From Hydrogenophaga sp. 2FB (lineage in GTDB: Bacteria; Pseudomonadota; Gammaproteobacteria; Burkholderiales; Burkholderiaceae_C): a stretch of 33,805 nt of DNA. The notes under the pieces are model-generated. The model did not search any database, had not been told where the DNA came from, and worked only from the letters and a program-made list of their open reading frames with translations. Where the stretch lies: NCBI RefSeq assembly GCF_005503365.1, contig NZ_SCML01000067.1, forward strand, positions 1-33,805. The letters run 5' to 3'. The position numbers and the translations under genes were made by a program. Every line of letters starts with the position of its first letter. Positions within the stretch are counted from its first letter, which is position 1. Positions 1 through 8,219 of the stretch are shown piece after piece.

Positions 1-2
1 CC

Positions 3-992
3 GCTCCCGCGCCTGGCTTGCCAGAGCCCCCTGTATCCGTCCCCGAGGCTCCAGCGCCGCCCGTCGCCGTTGCACCCGTGGTCGCGCCGCCTGCGCGCGA
101 GGGCTGGCTCGACAAACTCAAATCCGGCCTGCGCAAGACGGGCTCCAGCATTGCGACGGTGTTCACCGGCACGCAGATCGACGAAGCGCTCTACGAGGAG
201 CTGGAATCGGCGCTGTTGATGGCCGATACCGGTGTGAAGGCCACGACCCACCTGCTGGCCGACCTCAAGCGCCGCGTGAAAGACAGCAAGACCACCGACC
301 CGGCCGCCGTCAAAGGCCTGCTCGCCGACGCCATTGCCGACCTGCTCGCGCCGCTGCAAAAGCCGCTGGTGATCGGCGAGCACAAGCCCACCGTGGTGAT
401 GGTGGCGGGCGTCAATGGCGCGGGCAAGACCACCTCCATCGGCAAACTGACGCGCCACCTGGCCGACGAAGGCGCCACCGTGCTGCTGGCCGCGGCCGAC
501 ACCTTCCGCGCGGCCGCGCGCGAGCAACTCGCCGTCTGGGCCGACCGCAACACGGTGGAAATCATCACCCAGCAAGGCGGCGACCCGGCCGCGGTGAGCT
601 TTGACGCGGTCACCGCCGGCAAGGCACGCGGGCGCGACGTGGTGCTGGTCGACACCGCCGGTCGCCTGCCTACGCAGTTGCACCTGATGGAAGAGCTGCG
701 CAAGATCAAGCGCGTGGTGCAGAAGGCCGACGCCAGCGCACCGCATGAGGTGCTGCTGGTGATCGACGGCAACACCGGGCAGAACGCGCTCAACCAGGTG
801 AAGGCCTTCGACGACGCGCTGCAGCTCACCGGCCTCATCATCACCAAGCTCGACGGCACGGCCAAAGGCGGCGTGCTCTGCGCGATCGCGCGCGAGAAGC
901 CGGTCCCTGTCTATTTCATCGGCGTGGGCGAAAAGCTCGAAGACCTCGAAACGTTCGACGCACGCGAATTCGCCCAGGCATTGCTCTCATGA
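3..992 (+). CDS. ftsY: Signal recognition particle receptor FtsY, 5' partial
   Basis: FtsY is the GTPase receptor that docks SRP-bound ribosomes at the inner membrane and hands nascent membrane proteins to the Sec translocon. The frame is open from the first bases of the window. The TTG at 18 is only the first start-like codon, so the true start is probably upstream. The visible part begins with a Pro/Ala/Val-rich linker, typical of the variable acidic or proline-rich N-terminus of FtsY. The helical N domain follows (starting near GWLDKLKSGLRKTGSS), then the G domain with the P-loop GVNGAGKTTSIGKL, DTAGR (G3) and TKLDGTAKGG (G4/G5). The C-terminus (GVGEKLEDLETFDAREF) is complete. The stop overlaps the uppP start by 4 bases, so the two are probably co-transcribed. 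Identification is very secure; only the N-terminus is missing. Confidence 0.96.
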   Translation, partial: APAPGLPEPPVSVPEAPAPPVAVAPVVAPPAREGWLDKLKSGLRKTGSSIATVFTGTQIDEALYEELESALLMADTGVKATTHLLADLKRRVKDSKTTDPAAVKGLLADAIADLLAPLQKPLVIGEHKPTVVMVAGVNGAGKTTSIGKLTRHLADEGATVLLAAADTFRAAAREQLAVWADRNTVEIITQQGGDPAAVSFDAVTAGKARGRDVVLVDTAGRLPTQLHLMEELRKIKRVVQKADASAPHEVLLVIDGNTGQNALNQVKAFDDALQLTGLIITKLDGTAKGGVLCAIAREKPVPVYFIGVGEKLEDLETFDAREFAQALLS

Positions 993-1828
993 ACACCACC
1001 ACCCTCTGGCTGGAAGCCGCGTTTCTGGGCCTGATCCAGGGCCTGACCGAATTCCTCCCCATCTCGTCCAGCGCGCACCTGCGCATCATCGGCCCGCTGT
1101 TGCCTTCGGGCGGTGACCCGGGCGCCGCCTTCACCGCCATCACGCAGATCGGCACCGAAGCGGCCGTGCTGCTCTATTTCCGGCACGACATCGTGCGCAT
1201 CTTCCTGGCCTGGTGGGCCTCGCTCACGCAGCCGGCGAAACGGCAGGACCCGGACGCGCGCATGGGCTGGCTGATCATCATTGGCTCGGTGCCGATCGTG
1301 GTGCTGGGCCTGCTGTTCAAGGACGCCATCGAAGGCTCGCTGCGCAACCTCTACATCACGGCCACCATGCTGATCGTGTTCGGGGTCATCCTGGGCGTGG
1401 CCGATCGCTACGGCCGGCGCGAGCGCCCACTGAGCCAGCTCACCTGGGGCCACGGTCTGCTGTTTGGCCTGGCGCAGGCCATGGCACTGATCCCAGGCGT
1501 GTCGCGCTCGGGCGGCACCATCACCGCCGGCCTGATCATGGGCTACACACGCGAGGCCGCGGCGCGCTACTCGTTCCTGCTGGCCATTCCCGCGGTGATG
1601 GGTTCGGGCTTTTATCAGCTGCTGCGCAGCTACCAACATGGCAGCCCCATCGCCGCCGGCCCCACCGCCCTGGCCACGCTGATCGCGTTCGGCGTGGGCT
1701 ACGGCGTGATCGTGGTGTTCCTCAAACTGGTGTCCACGCGCGGCTACATGGCCTTTGTGTACTACCGCATCGCGCTCGGCCTGCTGGTTTTCGGGCTGCT
1801 GGGCGCCGGCATTCTGAGCGCCCTTTGA
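989..1828 (+). CDS. uppP: Undecaprenyl-diphosphatase UppP (BacA family)
   Basis: UppP is an inner-membrane enzyme that dephosphorylates undecaprenyl pyrophosphate to recycle the lipid carrier of peptidoglycan and O-antigen synthesis; extra copies give bacitracin resistance. The protein has 279 residues, the normal family length, and is almost entirely hydrophobic helices. The two family signatures are present: the N-terminal GLTEFLPISSSAHL with the serine cluster and glutamate, and PGVSRSGGTIT near residue 170. QIGTEAAVLLYF also fits the family. The ATG overlaps the end of ftsY (ATGA type overlap), pointing to translational coupling. A small membrane protein follows with an overlapping start. 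Its neighbourhood with wall-related genes (creBCD, a class A PBP) is suggestive but not evidence of joint control. Confidence 0.96.
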   Translation: MNTTTLWLEAAFLGLIQGLTEFLPISSSAHLRIIGPLLPSGGDPGAAFTAITQIGTEAAVLLYFRHDIVRIFLAWWASLTQPAKRQDPDARMGWLIIIGSVPIVVLGLLFKDAIEGSLRNLYITATMLIVFGVILGVADRYGRRERPLSQLTWGHGLLFGLAQAMALIPGVSRSGGTITAGLIMGYTREAAARYSFLLAIPAVMGSGFYQLLRSYQHGSPIAAGPTALATLIAFGVGYGVIVVFLKLVSTRGYMAFVYYRIALGLLVFGLLGAGILSAL

Positions 1829-2118
1829 CCGCGCCTCCAAGCGGCTTCTGGAGCAGCCGCTGGCACGGGCAGGTGCCATGGCACCGGCTGTTCTGGCGCG
1901 ACATGCTGGCCGTGGGCAGCGTCATCAACCTGTTCACCGGCTTCGCGGCCTTGATGCTGTTTGCGCAAGACCAGCCCATGGGTTCGGTGCTGGCCGTGCA
2001 CTTCGCGCCCCTGCCCTACAACGCCTTCTTGCTCGCGTCGCTCTGGCGCCATCCACAATCGCCGGCCGCGGTGAAGTGGGTGGGCCTGGGCTGGTTCGCC
2101 GCCATGCTGGTGGTGTGA
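1825..2118 (+). CDS. Small membrane protein of unknown function
   Basis: I do not recognise this protein. The frame continues with non-random sequence from the end of uppP to the stop at 2116-2118 and encodes up to 97 residues. Two hydrophobic stretches (around MLAVGSVINLFTGFAALMLF and the C-terminal WVGLGWFAAMLVV) suggest two membrane helices separated by a short loop (HFAPLPYNAFLLASLWRHP). The start is uncertain: TTG 1825 overlaps the uppP stop, GTG 1873 has a weak GGGCAG before it, and ATG 1903 would leave only the two helices. It probably rides in the ftsY-uppP transcript. It ends 6 bases before the stop of the convergent creD, with no room for a terminator between them. Being a real gene is likely because the aromatic and hydrophobic pattern is protein-like; function is unknown. 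Confidence 0.6.
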   Translation: MTAPPSGFWSSRWHGQVPWHRLFWRDMLAVGSVINLFTGFAALMLFAQDQPMGSVLAVHFAPLPYNAFLLASLWRHPQSPAAVKWVGLGWFAAMLVV

Positions 2119-2124
2119 GCCACC

Positions 2125-3483
2125 TCAGCGCTGTGTGTCGGCGAACGGCTTTTGGGGCACGGCCGGTGCGCTGCCCATCACGCTGTACCAATCGACCTTT
2201 CGCGTCACGACCATGATCGCGGCGAGCACGCCGAAGAGCAGCAGCGAGCCCATCATCAGCGCGTTGTCCTCCGATACCAGGATGCCGTAGAGCACGCCAT
2301 ACAAGGCCACCAGCAGGCCGCTCATGAGCAGGCCCGGCGTCCAGCCACCCAACACATGCCGCAGGTAGTGCGCCAACAGCCCGATGCAGGCCGCGCTGGC
2401 CAGCAGGTAGGCCGGCATGAAGCCCAGGTGCTCGGAGATCGAGAGCAACAGCAGGAAGAACAGCACGAGCGCGGCGCCGATCATGAGGTACTGCATGGGG
2501 TGGATGCGCCAGCGCTTCACCATCTCCAGCACGAAGAAGGCGGCGAAGGTGAGCAGGATGAACATCGTTCCGTACTTGGTCGCGCGATCGGTCAGGCGGT
2601 AGACGTCCACCGGCTCATCGAGCGAGACGGAAAAGCTCTCGGGCGTTTCGCGCCGCTCGCCGGTCTGTGCGAACTGCCGCTGTGCCTGCGTCGACAACGA
2701 CGGCACGCTCCACGAAGCCTCGAAGCCCTGCGCGCTGATGGCGCGCGTGCGCGGCAGGAAATCGCCGCCGAAGTTGGGGTGCGGCCAGCTCGATTGCAGG
2801 TGCACACGGTTCTCGTCGGCCAGGGGCACCCAGCCGATGCGGCCCGTGCCGGCGAGATCGAGTTGCAACGAGAACGACAGCACGGCACCCGCGCGCAGTT
2901 GCGCCAGGTTCAAGGGCGCCACCAAGGGCAACGGCAGGCGCTGCGCGGCGCGCGCCGGCGCGACGGCGATCGCGCGGCCGTCCACCTTCAACTGCGGCGC
3001 GTTCAACAGCCCGCGCAGGTCGCTCACGCCCATGAGCAGGCTTGGCTGGCCCAGCGTGATCTGGCTGTTCTTCTCCTTCGGCTCCAGGTCGCTCCACACG
3101 AACTGACCGGTGCTCTCGTTCACGCTGGTGTAGACCTTGACCGGAAACACACCGCGCCAGCGCGTCTCCGTCTGCAAGCGGCTGCGCGTCTCCATCACGC
3201 TCGGAAAACGGATCGCGACGTGCGACTGCGTCACCAGTTCCTCGCGCGTCTGGCCGCCGTCGACCGCGACCTTGCGCAGAAATGTCTCGGTATAGGGCAG
3301 ATACAGCACCGGCCCGGTGATGGTCTGTTCGCCGGCGTGCGCGCGCGCCACGTCCTGCGTGGCGGCCTCGCGGTTCATGCTGCGCTCCTCGATCGCACCG
3401 CGCACCATCAGCAGCGGGATCGCCAGCAAGAGCATCAGCACGCCGATGACCAGCACTTTGCTCAGCAAGGGGTATTTGTTCAA
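2125..3483 (-). CDS. creD: Cell envelope integrity protein CreD
   Basis: CreD is an inner-membrane protein of the CreBC regulon, linked to envelope integrity and beta-lactam or colicin tolerance; its biochemical role is not known. From TTG 3483 it has 452 residues, the usual length. An N-terminal helix (LLSKVLVIGVLMLLLAIPLL) is followed by a large periplasmic domain with family motifs (TGPVLYLPY, LQSSWPHPNFGGDFLPR, DVYRLTDRATKYG). A bundle of C-terminal helices then runs from MFILLTFAAFFVLEMV to about SLLLFGVLAAIMVV. The TTG is chosen because GGAG lies six bases upstream and the N-terminal helix begins just after it; the open frame further upstream reads through the intergenic region. It is separated from creC by 94 bases that carry an exact CreB-type direct repeat. 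It is the third gene of creB-creC-creD. Confidence 0.93.
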   Translation of the reverse strand: MNKYPLLSKVLVIGVLMLLLAIPLLMVRGAIEERSMNREAATQDVARAHAGEQTITGPVLYLPYTETFLRKVAVDGGQTREELVTQSHVAIRFPSVMETRSRLQTETRWRGVFPVKVYTSVNESTGQFVWSDLEPKEKNSQITLGQPSLLMGVSDLRGLLNAPQLKVDGRAIAVAPARAAQRLPLPLVAPLNLAQLRAGAVLSFSLQLDLAGTGRIGWVPLADENRVHLQSSWPHPNFGGDFLPRTRAISAQGFEASWSVPSLSTQAQRQFAQTGERRETPESFSVSLDEPVDVYRLTDRATKYGTMFILLTFAAFFVLEMVKRWRIHPMQYLMIGAALVLFFLLLLSISEHLGFMPAYLLASAACIGLLAHYLRHVLGGWTPGLLMSGLLVALYGVLYGILVSEDNALMMGSLLLFGVLAAIMVVTRKVDWYSVMGSAPAVPQKPFADTQR

Positions 3484-3557
3484 GTTGGGCTCCGTAGTGA
3501 GAACCCAGCCAGTCTGCGACCGCGGTGTGCAGCGGGCGTGTGCCGCGGCGGTGTTTT

Positions 3558-3573
3558 GTGAAGCGGGTGTGAA
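3558..3573 (-). promoter_or_regulatory. Cre-tag: CreB binding direct repeat upstream of creD
   Basis: Read on the minus strand the sequence is TTCACACCCGCTTCAC, an exact match to the TTCAC-N6-TTCAC direct repeat recognised by E. coli CreB and by its Aeromonas counterpart. It ends 74 bases before the TTG of creD and lies between creC and creD, so creD probably has its own CreB-activated promoter in addition to readthrough from creB. I see no convincing -35/-10 pair between the repeat and creD, as expected for an activator-dependent promoter. Confidence 0.8.
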
Positions 3574-3577
3574 ATCC

Positions 3578-5017
3578 TCAGAGCGGCAGGCGCCAGCGCG
3601 CGAGGCAGCCACCGGGTTGCGCCACGTTCTCCACGCGCAGCTCGGCGCCATGCAAGTGGCTCACCTCCTGCACCAGGCACAGCCCCAGGCCCGACCCCTT
3701 GTCTTGCCCCTCGCCGCGCGGCAGCGAATAAAAGCGCTCGAAGATCCGATCGCGTGCGTAGTCGGGAATGCCGGAGCCCTGGTCGCGCACCGACCATTCC
3801 AGAAACACACCATCGCGCTGCAAGCGCACGGTGAGCTCGCCGTTCGGTGGTGAAAAATCGATCGCGTTGTCCAGCAGGTTCTGCAACGCCTGGCCGATGA
3901 GAAACGGGTCGCCCTGCACCGCCTGCGCATCGCCCAGCTCGTCGCGCACGCGCAGCGACTTCAAGCGCAGGCGCGGCTCCAGCCGCTGCAGCAGCTCGCG
4001 CGTGAGGGCGCTCAGGTCCACCCGCTCGCGCGTGCCCAGACCCTGCATCTGCTCCACATGGGCGAGATTGAGCAGCTTGTCCACCAACTGGTGCAGGCGC
4101 TCGGCCTGGCGCTGGATGTTGCCGGCAAAACGCTGTTGGTCCTGCGCGGGCAGGTCTTCCTGCAACAGCTCGGCCGCGCCGCGGATCGCCGCCAATGGGC
4201 TCTTGAGTTCGTGTGTGAGCGTGTGCACGTAACTCTCGACATAGGCCTTGTCTTCGAGCTTGAGCCGCATGCGCTCCAGCGCGTTGGCCAGATCGCTGAA
4301 CTCGGTGCTGCCGCTCATGCGCCCGAGCACCGGCAGTGGCGCGCGCTCGCCGCGCGCCACTGCGTTGGCATAACCCCGCAAGCGCGACAGCGAACTGGCG
4401 ATCCACCAGCTGAACAGCAGGCCGATCAGCAGCGACAGGCCCAGCAAACCCCACGACCAGCGCAGGATGCGCGACTCGCTGCGCTGGATGTACGGCTCCA
4501 GGCGCAGGTTGGGCCGCGAGACGGTCAACACGCCGATGACGCGTTCGCCGTCGCGGATGGGCGCGGCCACGTGCATGACGGTGCTGTCGGGCTCGTACGG
4601 GCTTGCCGGGCTGGAGCGCGCGCCGTACTCGCCGCGCAGGGTGCGGGCCACGTCGTTCCAGCGCGAGAAGTCCTGCCCCACGGCTTCGTGTCTGGAATCG
4701 AACCGCACGATGCCTTGCGCGTCGGTGACGGTGATGCGGTAGTCGACGCTGTCCTTGCGAAAGCCCGAGATGTTGGCGCCCAGCCGAGCGTCGTTCAGGC
4801 CTTGCAGGGAGCGCGCGAAACCGCCGTCGGCGATCACGCCGGCCTTCATGTCGGGCGTGGCCAGTTGTGCCAGGGTGTAGGCCGCGTCGACCAGGCTGTC
4901 TTCCATGGCCAGGCGGGTGCCGGGCTTGACCTCGTCGAGCAACACGCGCAGCACGACGAACAGCGCCAGGCCCAGAACCAGGAAGAACCCCAACAACAGG
5001 CGCAGGCCGATGCGCAT
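3578..5017 (-). CDS. creC: Sensor histidine kinase CreC
   Basis: CreC is the membrane sensor kinase that phosphorylates CreB; in enterics it responds to carbon-metabolite state, and in Aeromonas and Pseudomonas the system responds to beta-lactam wall damage. The protein has 479 residues. It has a first membrane helix at about 7-27, a periplasmic sensor region (about 30-185, with a PAS/CHASE-like ITVTDAQGIVRFDS segment), and a second helix at about 189-208. A HAMP region follows, then HisKA with the H-box THELKSPLAAIRG (His269) and HATPase_c with the N-box QNLLDNAIDFSPP, DQGSGIPDYARDRIFERFY and GSGLGLCLVQEV. It starts 4 bases after the creB stop. The creB-creC-creD order, and creD itself, separate it from other kinases. 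Periplasmic ligand unknown. Confidence 0.92.
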   Translation of the reverse strand: MRIGLRLLLGFFLVLGLALFVVLRVLLDEVKPGTRLAMEDSLVDAAYTLAQLATPDMKAGVIADGGFARSLQGLNDARLGANISGFRKDSVDYRITVTDAQGIVRFDSRHEAVGQDFSRWNDVARTLRGEYGARSSPASPYEPDSTVMHVAAPIRDGERVIGVLTVSRPNLRLEPYIQRSESRILRWSWGLLGLSLLIGLLFSWWIASSLSRLRGYANAVARGERAPLPVLGRMSGSTEFSDLANALERMRLKLEDKAYVESYVHTLTHELKSPLAAIRGAAELLQEDLPAQDQQRFAGNIQRQAERLHQLVDKLLNLAHVEQMQGLGTRERVDLSALTRELLQRLEPRLRLKSLRVRDELGDAQAVQGDPFLIGQALQNLLDNAIDFSPPNGELTVRLQRDGVFLEWSVRDQGSGIPDYARDRIFERFYSLPRGEGQDKGSGLGLCLVQEVSHLHGAELRVENVAQPGGCLARWRLPL

Positions 5018-5021
5018 GAAC

Positions 5022-5714
5022 TCAAACGCCTGGCAAACGCAGCGAATAACCCATGTGACGGTGCGTCTGGATCACCTCGGCCTGCACGCCACGCTCGCGC
5101 AGCTTGGCGCGCAGCAGCTTCACATGGGCATCGACCGTGCGGTCCGCGGTGTGCGGCGCGTCACCCCACACCAGCGACATGAGTTCGGTGCGCGAGAAGA
5201 TGCGCTCGGGCCGGCGCAGCAGCGTGGCGAGTAACAGAAATTCGTATCGGGTGAGCGCCAGCAACTCGCCCGCGTAGGTGATGCGCTGCGCCTGGTCGTC
5301 CAGCGCGAGCACGCCGGTGGCGGCGGCCGGCAGCGTGGCAGGCACGGCGCCCGCGCTGCGGCGCAGGATCGCGCGCACGCGGGCGCACACCTCGCGCGGC
5401 GAAAATGGTTTGACGACGTAGTCGTCCGCGCCCAGCTCCAGACCCAGCACGCGGTCGATTTCTTCACTGCGCGCGGTCAGGAAAATGATCGGCAACTCGC
5501 TCGACTTGCGCATGGCGCGGCACACGTCGAAACCATTGCCATCGGGTACGCCGATGTCCAGGATGGCGAGATCGGGCGGGCTGTCGTGAAATGCCTCCAG
5601 CGCCTGCCGGGCCAAAGACACGTGCCGCACCTCAAAACCCTCGCTCTGCAGCGCATACAGCAAGGTGTCGGCGATGGCCTGTTCGTCTTCGAGCAGCAGG
5701 ATGCGCTTGCGCAT
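5022..5714 (-). CDS. creB: Two-component response regulator CreB (OmpR family)
   Basis: CreB is the DNA-binding response regulator partner of CreC and activates genes carrying the TTCAC-N6-TTCAC repeat. The 230 residues form a receiver domain with acidic pocket LLLEDE (residues 6-11), phospho-acceptor Asp53 in LAILDIGVPDGNGFDVCR, the conserved FLTAR and the ADDYVVKPF lysine. A winged-helix output domain of the OmpR/PhoB type follows (LTRYEFLLLATLLRRPERIF, RTVDAHVKLLRAKLRERG, HRHMGYSLRL). It is the first gene of creB-creC-creD and diverges from a class A PBP gene across a 141-base region. An exact cre-tag before creD in the same operon supports the assignment as CreB rather than a generic OmpR regulator. 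Confidence 0.93.
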   Translation of the reverse strand: MRKRILLLEDEQAIADTLLYALQSEGFEVRHVSLARQALEAFHDSPPDLAILDIGVPDGNGFDVCRAMRKSSELPIIFLTARSEEIDRVLGLELGADDYVVKPFSPREVCARVRAILRRSAGAVPATLPAAATGVLALDDQAQRITYAGELLALTRYEFLLLATLLRRPERIFSRTELMSLVWGDAPHTADRTVDAHVKLLRAKLRERGVQAEVIQTHRHMGYSLRLPGV

Positions 5715-5855
5715 GGAGGTTCCGGGGATCGGATGGAGCGGCCCATCTTACCCGTGAGGACCGTGAAAACAGGGCTCCCAGGCGGTCACAGCTGGTTACG
5801 TGGACGACGTCTGGCCACACGCCCGCTTCACACGGGGGCGGGATAATTCACCCCC
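5715..5855. promoter_or_regulatory. Divergent control region between creB and the class A PBP gene
   Basis: These 141 bases must carry the start sites of both creB (minus) and the PBP gene (plus). On the plus strand TTCAC occurs at 5827-5831 and again at 5847-5851, in the same orientation and 20 bases apart (two helical turns), not the 11 of a normal cre-tag. A third TTCAC lies on the minus strand at 5767-5763, next to a CTCAC at 5758-5754. GATAAT at 5842-5847 is a good -10 hexamer for the PBP gene, but no -35 is present at the right distance. With this -10 the transcript would begin within a base or two of the ATG at 5856. No ribosome binding site is visible there. Confidence 0.45.
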
Positions 5856-8180
5856 ATGCTTCATCAGCCCCTCCTGCGCCGTTCGGCGCTCGCCCTGGCG
5901 TTCACCGCCGCGGTGGTCGTGGCGCTTCCCGTGCCGGCATCGACTTTCGATCTGCCGTCGCTCGACCGCATCGTCCGCTACCAACCCAAGCTCCCGCTGC
6001 AGGTCTTCACGACCGACGGCGTGGAGATTGCCCAGTTCGGCACCGAGCGGCGCGAGTACGTGCCGCTCTCGCGCATTCCGCTGCCCATGCAGCAGGCCGT
6101 GCTGGCGGTGGAAGACGCGCGCTTTCGCGAACATTCGGGCGTCGATCCCAAGGGCATGGCGCGTGCGGTGTTCGCCGCGATCACCGGCGGGCGCCGCCAG
6201 GGTGCCTCGACCATCACGCAACAGCTGGTGCGCACCATGCTGCTCACGCGCGAGTTCTCGGCCGAGCGCAAGGCCAAGGAAATCTGGCTGGCGCTGAAGC
6301 TGGAAGACGAAATCTCCAAGGACCGCATCCTGGAGATCTACATGAACGAGATCTTTCTCGGCCAGCGCGCCTACGGTTTCGCGGCGGCCTCGCAGATCTA
6401 TTTCGGAAAACCACTGGACAAGCTCTCGCTGGCCGAAACCGCCATGCTCGCCGGGTTGCCGCAGAACCCCTACTACGCCAACCCGGTGGCCAACTTCGAG
6501 CGCGCCACGCAGCGGCAGCGCGTGGTGCTCGAACGCATGCGCGCCACCGACGCCATCAACGACCAGCAACTCGCCGCGGCACGCGCCGAGAAGCTCACCA
6601 TCCGCACGCCCGGCACGCGCAACGTGCACGCCGCCCACGTGGCCGAAATGGCGCGGCTGGCGGTGGTGGAACGCTTTGGCACGGAAGCCTATTCCGCCGG
6701 CATCCGCGTCACGACCTCGCTGCGCGCGGCCGACCAGCGCGCGGCCCACACGGCGGTGCAGCGCGGCGTGCTCGCACTCGATCGCCGTGGCGCGTACCGC
6801 GGCCCGGAAGACCTCGAATCGCTGCCGGCCGACAACGGCGCCGAACTCGAACGCGCGGCCGCCGAAGCACTGAAAGACCACCGCGACGACGAGGTCCTGC
6901 GCGTGGGCATCGTGCTCTCGGCCAACCCGAAGGCGGTGCAGGTGCAGCTGGCTAGCGGCGAACGCGTCACGGTGCAAGGCGAAGGTCTGCGCTGGGCACA
7001 GCGCGCGCTCGATGCCAAGGCCAAGGCGCCCGTGAAAATCGCGCGCGGCTCGATCGTGCGCGTGATCACCACCGGCAAAACCAAGGACAAGAAGAGCGAC
7101 GTGTGGGCCATTTCCCAGTGGCCGGAAATCGAAGCGGCCATGGTGGCGCTGGACCCGCAGACCGGCCGCGTGCGCGCGCTGGTGGGCGGATTCGACTTCT
7201 CGAACCAGCCGTTCAACCACGTCACGCAAGGCTGGCGCCAACCCGGCTCGGCCTTGAAGCCCTTGCTCTATTCCGCCGCGCTGGAATCGCGCGTGATGCC
7301 GGCCACGATGGTGGACGACCTGCCCTTCACCGCCGCCAACGGCTGGAGTCCCACCAACAGCAACGGCCAGTACGAGGGCCCCATCACCCTGCGCCACGCG
7401 CTCACCAAATCGAGCAACCTCGCCAGCGTGCGCGTGCTGCAGCACACCGGCACCCGCCCCGCCCGCGACTGGACCGGCCGCTTCGGCCTGGACGTGGCAC
7501 GCCAGCCCGACGACCTCTCGCTTGCGCTGGGCACCGGCAGCGTCACCCCGCTGCAGATGGCGCAGGCCTATGCCACGGTGGCCAATGGGGGCTGGCATGT
7601 GGCGCCGGTGGTGATCGAAAAAATCACCGACGCGCAAGGCAAGGTGCTGTTTGAAGCTCCGCCACCCGCCGCCCTCGCCGAAGAGACACGCGCCATTCCC
7701 GCGCGCAATGCCTTCGTGGTGGGCAGCATGCTCAACGACGTCGCGCGCTCCGGCACCGCCGCACGCGCGCAGGCCTCGCTCAAGCGCCCCGACATCTATG
7801 GCAAGACCGGCACCACCAACGACGCGGTGGACGCCTGGTTCGCCGGTTACCAGCCCACGCTGGCGGCGGCCGTGTGGGTGGGCTACGACAAGCCGCGCAG
7901 CCTGGGTGGCGGTGAATCGGGTGGGCGCATCGCCCTGCCGATCTGGATCGACTACATGAGCGCCGCGCTCAAGGGCGTGCCCGTGGCGCAACCGCCGGCG
8001 CCGCCCGATGGCCTCGTGCGCGAAGGCGACGACTGGCTGTATGCCGAATGGCGCGATGGCGGCTGGGTGTCGGAAATCTCGGATGCCACCGGCGTGCAAT
8101 ACAAGACGAACGTCGGCGCCGAGATCGGCAAGGTGTTCAATTCGTTCGGGGCCTGGCTGCGCGGCGAATCCAGGCCCTGA
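5856..8180 (+). CDS. mrcA: Class A penicillin-binding protein (PBP1a type), transglycosylase/transpeptidase
   Basis: This bifunctional enzyme polymerises lipid II into glycan strands and cross-links the peptides in the periplasm. It has 774 residues. A signal anchor (about 11-29) precedes the GT51 transglycosylase domain with VEDARFREHSGVD (catalytic Glu86), QGASTITQQLVR, RKAKEIWLALKLE and ILEIYMNEIFLGQRAYGF. A linker domain with an OB-like segment follows. The transpeptidase domain carries Ser465 in PGSALKP (SxxK), Ser519-Ser-Asn521 (SxN) and Lys650 in GKTGTTND (KTG). The ATG at 5856 is the only sensible start because the next Met is inside the catalytic domain, yet no Shine-Dalgarno is visible. 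The gene diverges from creBCD, and TTCAC repeats lie just in front of it, so CreB control is possible but unproven. Several class A PBPs normally coexist, so the symbol mrcA is a best guess among them. Confidence 0.9.
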   Translation: MLHQPLLRRSALALAFTAAVVVALPVPASTFDLPSLDRIVRYQPKLPLQVFTTDGVEIAQFGTERREYVPLSRIPLPMQQAVLAVEDARFREHSGVDPKGMARAVFAAITGGRRQGASTITQQLVRTMLLTREFSAERKAKEIWLALKLEDEISKDRILEIYMNEIFLGQRAYGFAAASQIYFGKPLDKLSLAETAMLAGLPQNPYYANPVANFERATQRQRVVLERMRATDAINDQQLAAARAEKLTIRTPGTRNVHAAHVAEMARLAVVERFGTEAYSAGIRVTTSLRAADQRAAHTAVQRGVLALDRRGAYRGPEDLESLPADNGAELERAAAEALKDHRDDEVLRVGIVLSANPKAVQVQLASGERVTVQGEGLRWAQRALDAKAKAPVKIARGSIVRVITTGKTKDKKSDVWAISQWPEIEAAMVALDPQTGRVRALVGGFDFSNQPFNHVTQGWRQPGSALKPLLYSAALESRVMPATMVDDLPFTAANGWSPTNSNGQYEGPITLRHALTKSSNLASVRVLQHTGTRPARDWTGRFGLDVARQPDDLSLALGTGSVTPLQMAQAYATVANGGWHVAPVVIEKITDAQGKVLFEAPPPAALAEETRAIPARNAFVVGSMLNDVARSGTAARAQASLKRPDIYGKTGTTNDAVDAWFAGYQPTLAAAVWVGYDKPRSLGGGESGGRIALPIWIDYMSAALKGVPVAQPPAPPDGLVREGDDWLYAEWRDGGWVSEISDATGVQYKTNVGAEIGKVFNSFGAWLRGESRP

Positions 8181-8219
8181 CCGCGCGCCTCACGCTGCGC
8201 TGCCTGGGCGCCAGCCACG

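Noticed and set aside
5754..5767. GTGAG-N4-GTGAA upstream of creB as a second cre-tag
   Set aside because: Spacing is 4 instead of 6 and one half differs from TTCAC; listed only as part of the control region.
5796..8099. 767-aa minus-strand frame opposite the class A PBP gene
   Set aside because: Antisense shadow of a gene with complete catalytic motifs; composition is His/Arg/Gly-rich without protein-like hydrophobic pattern.
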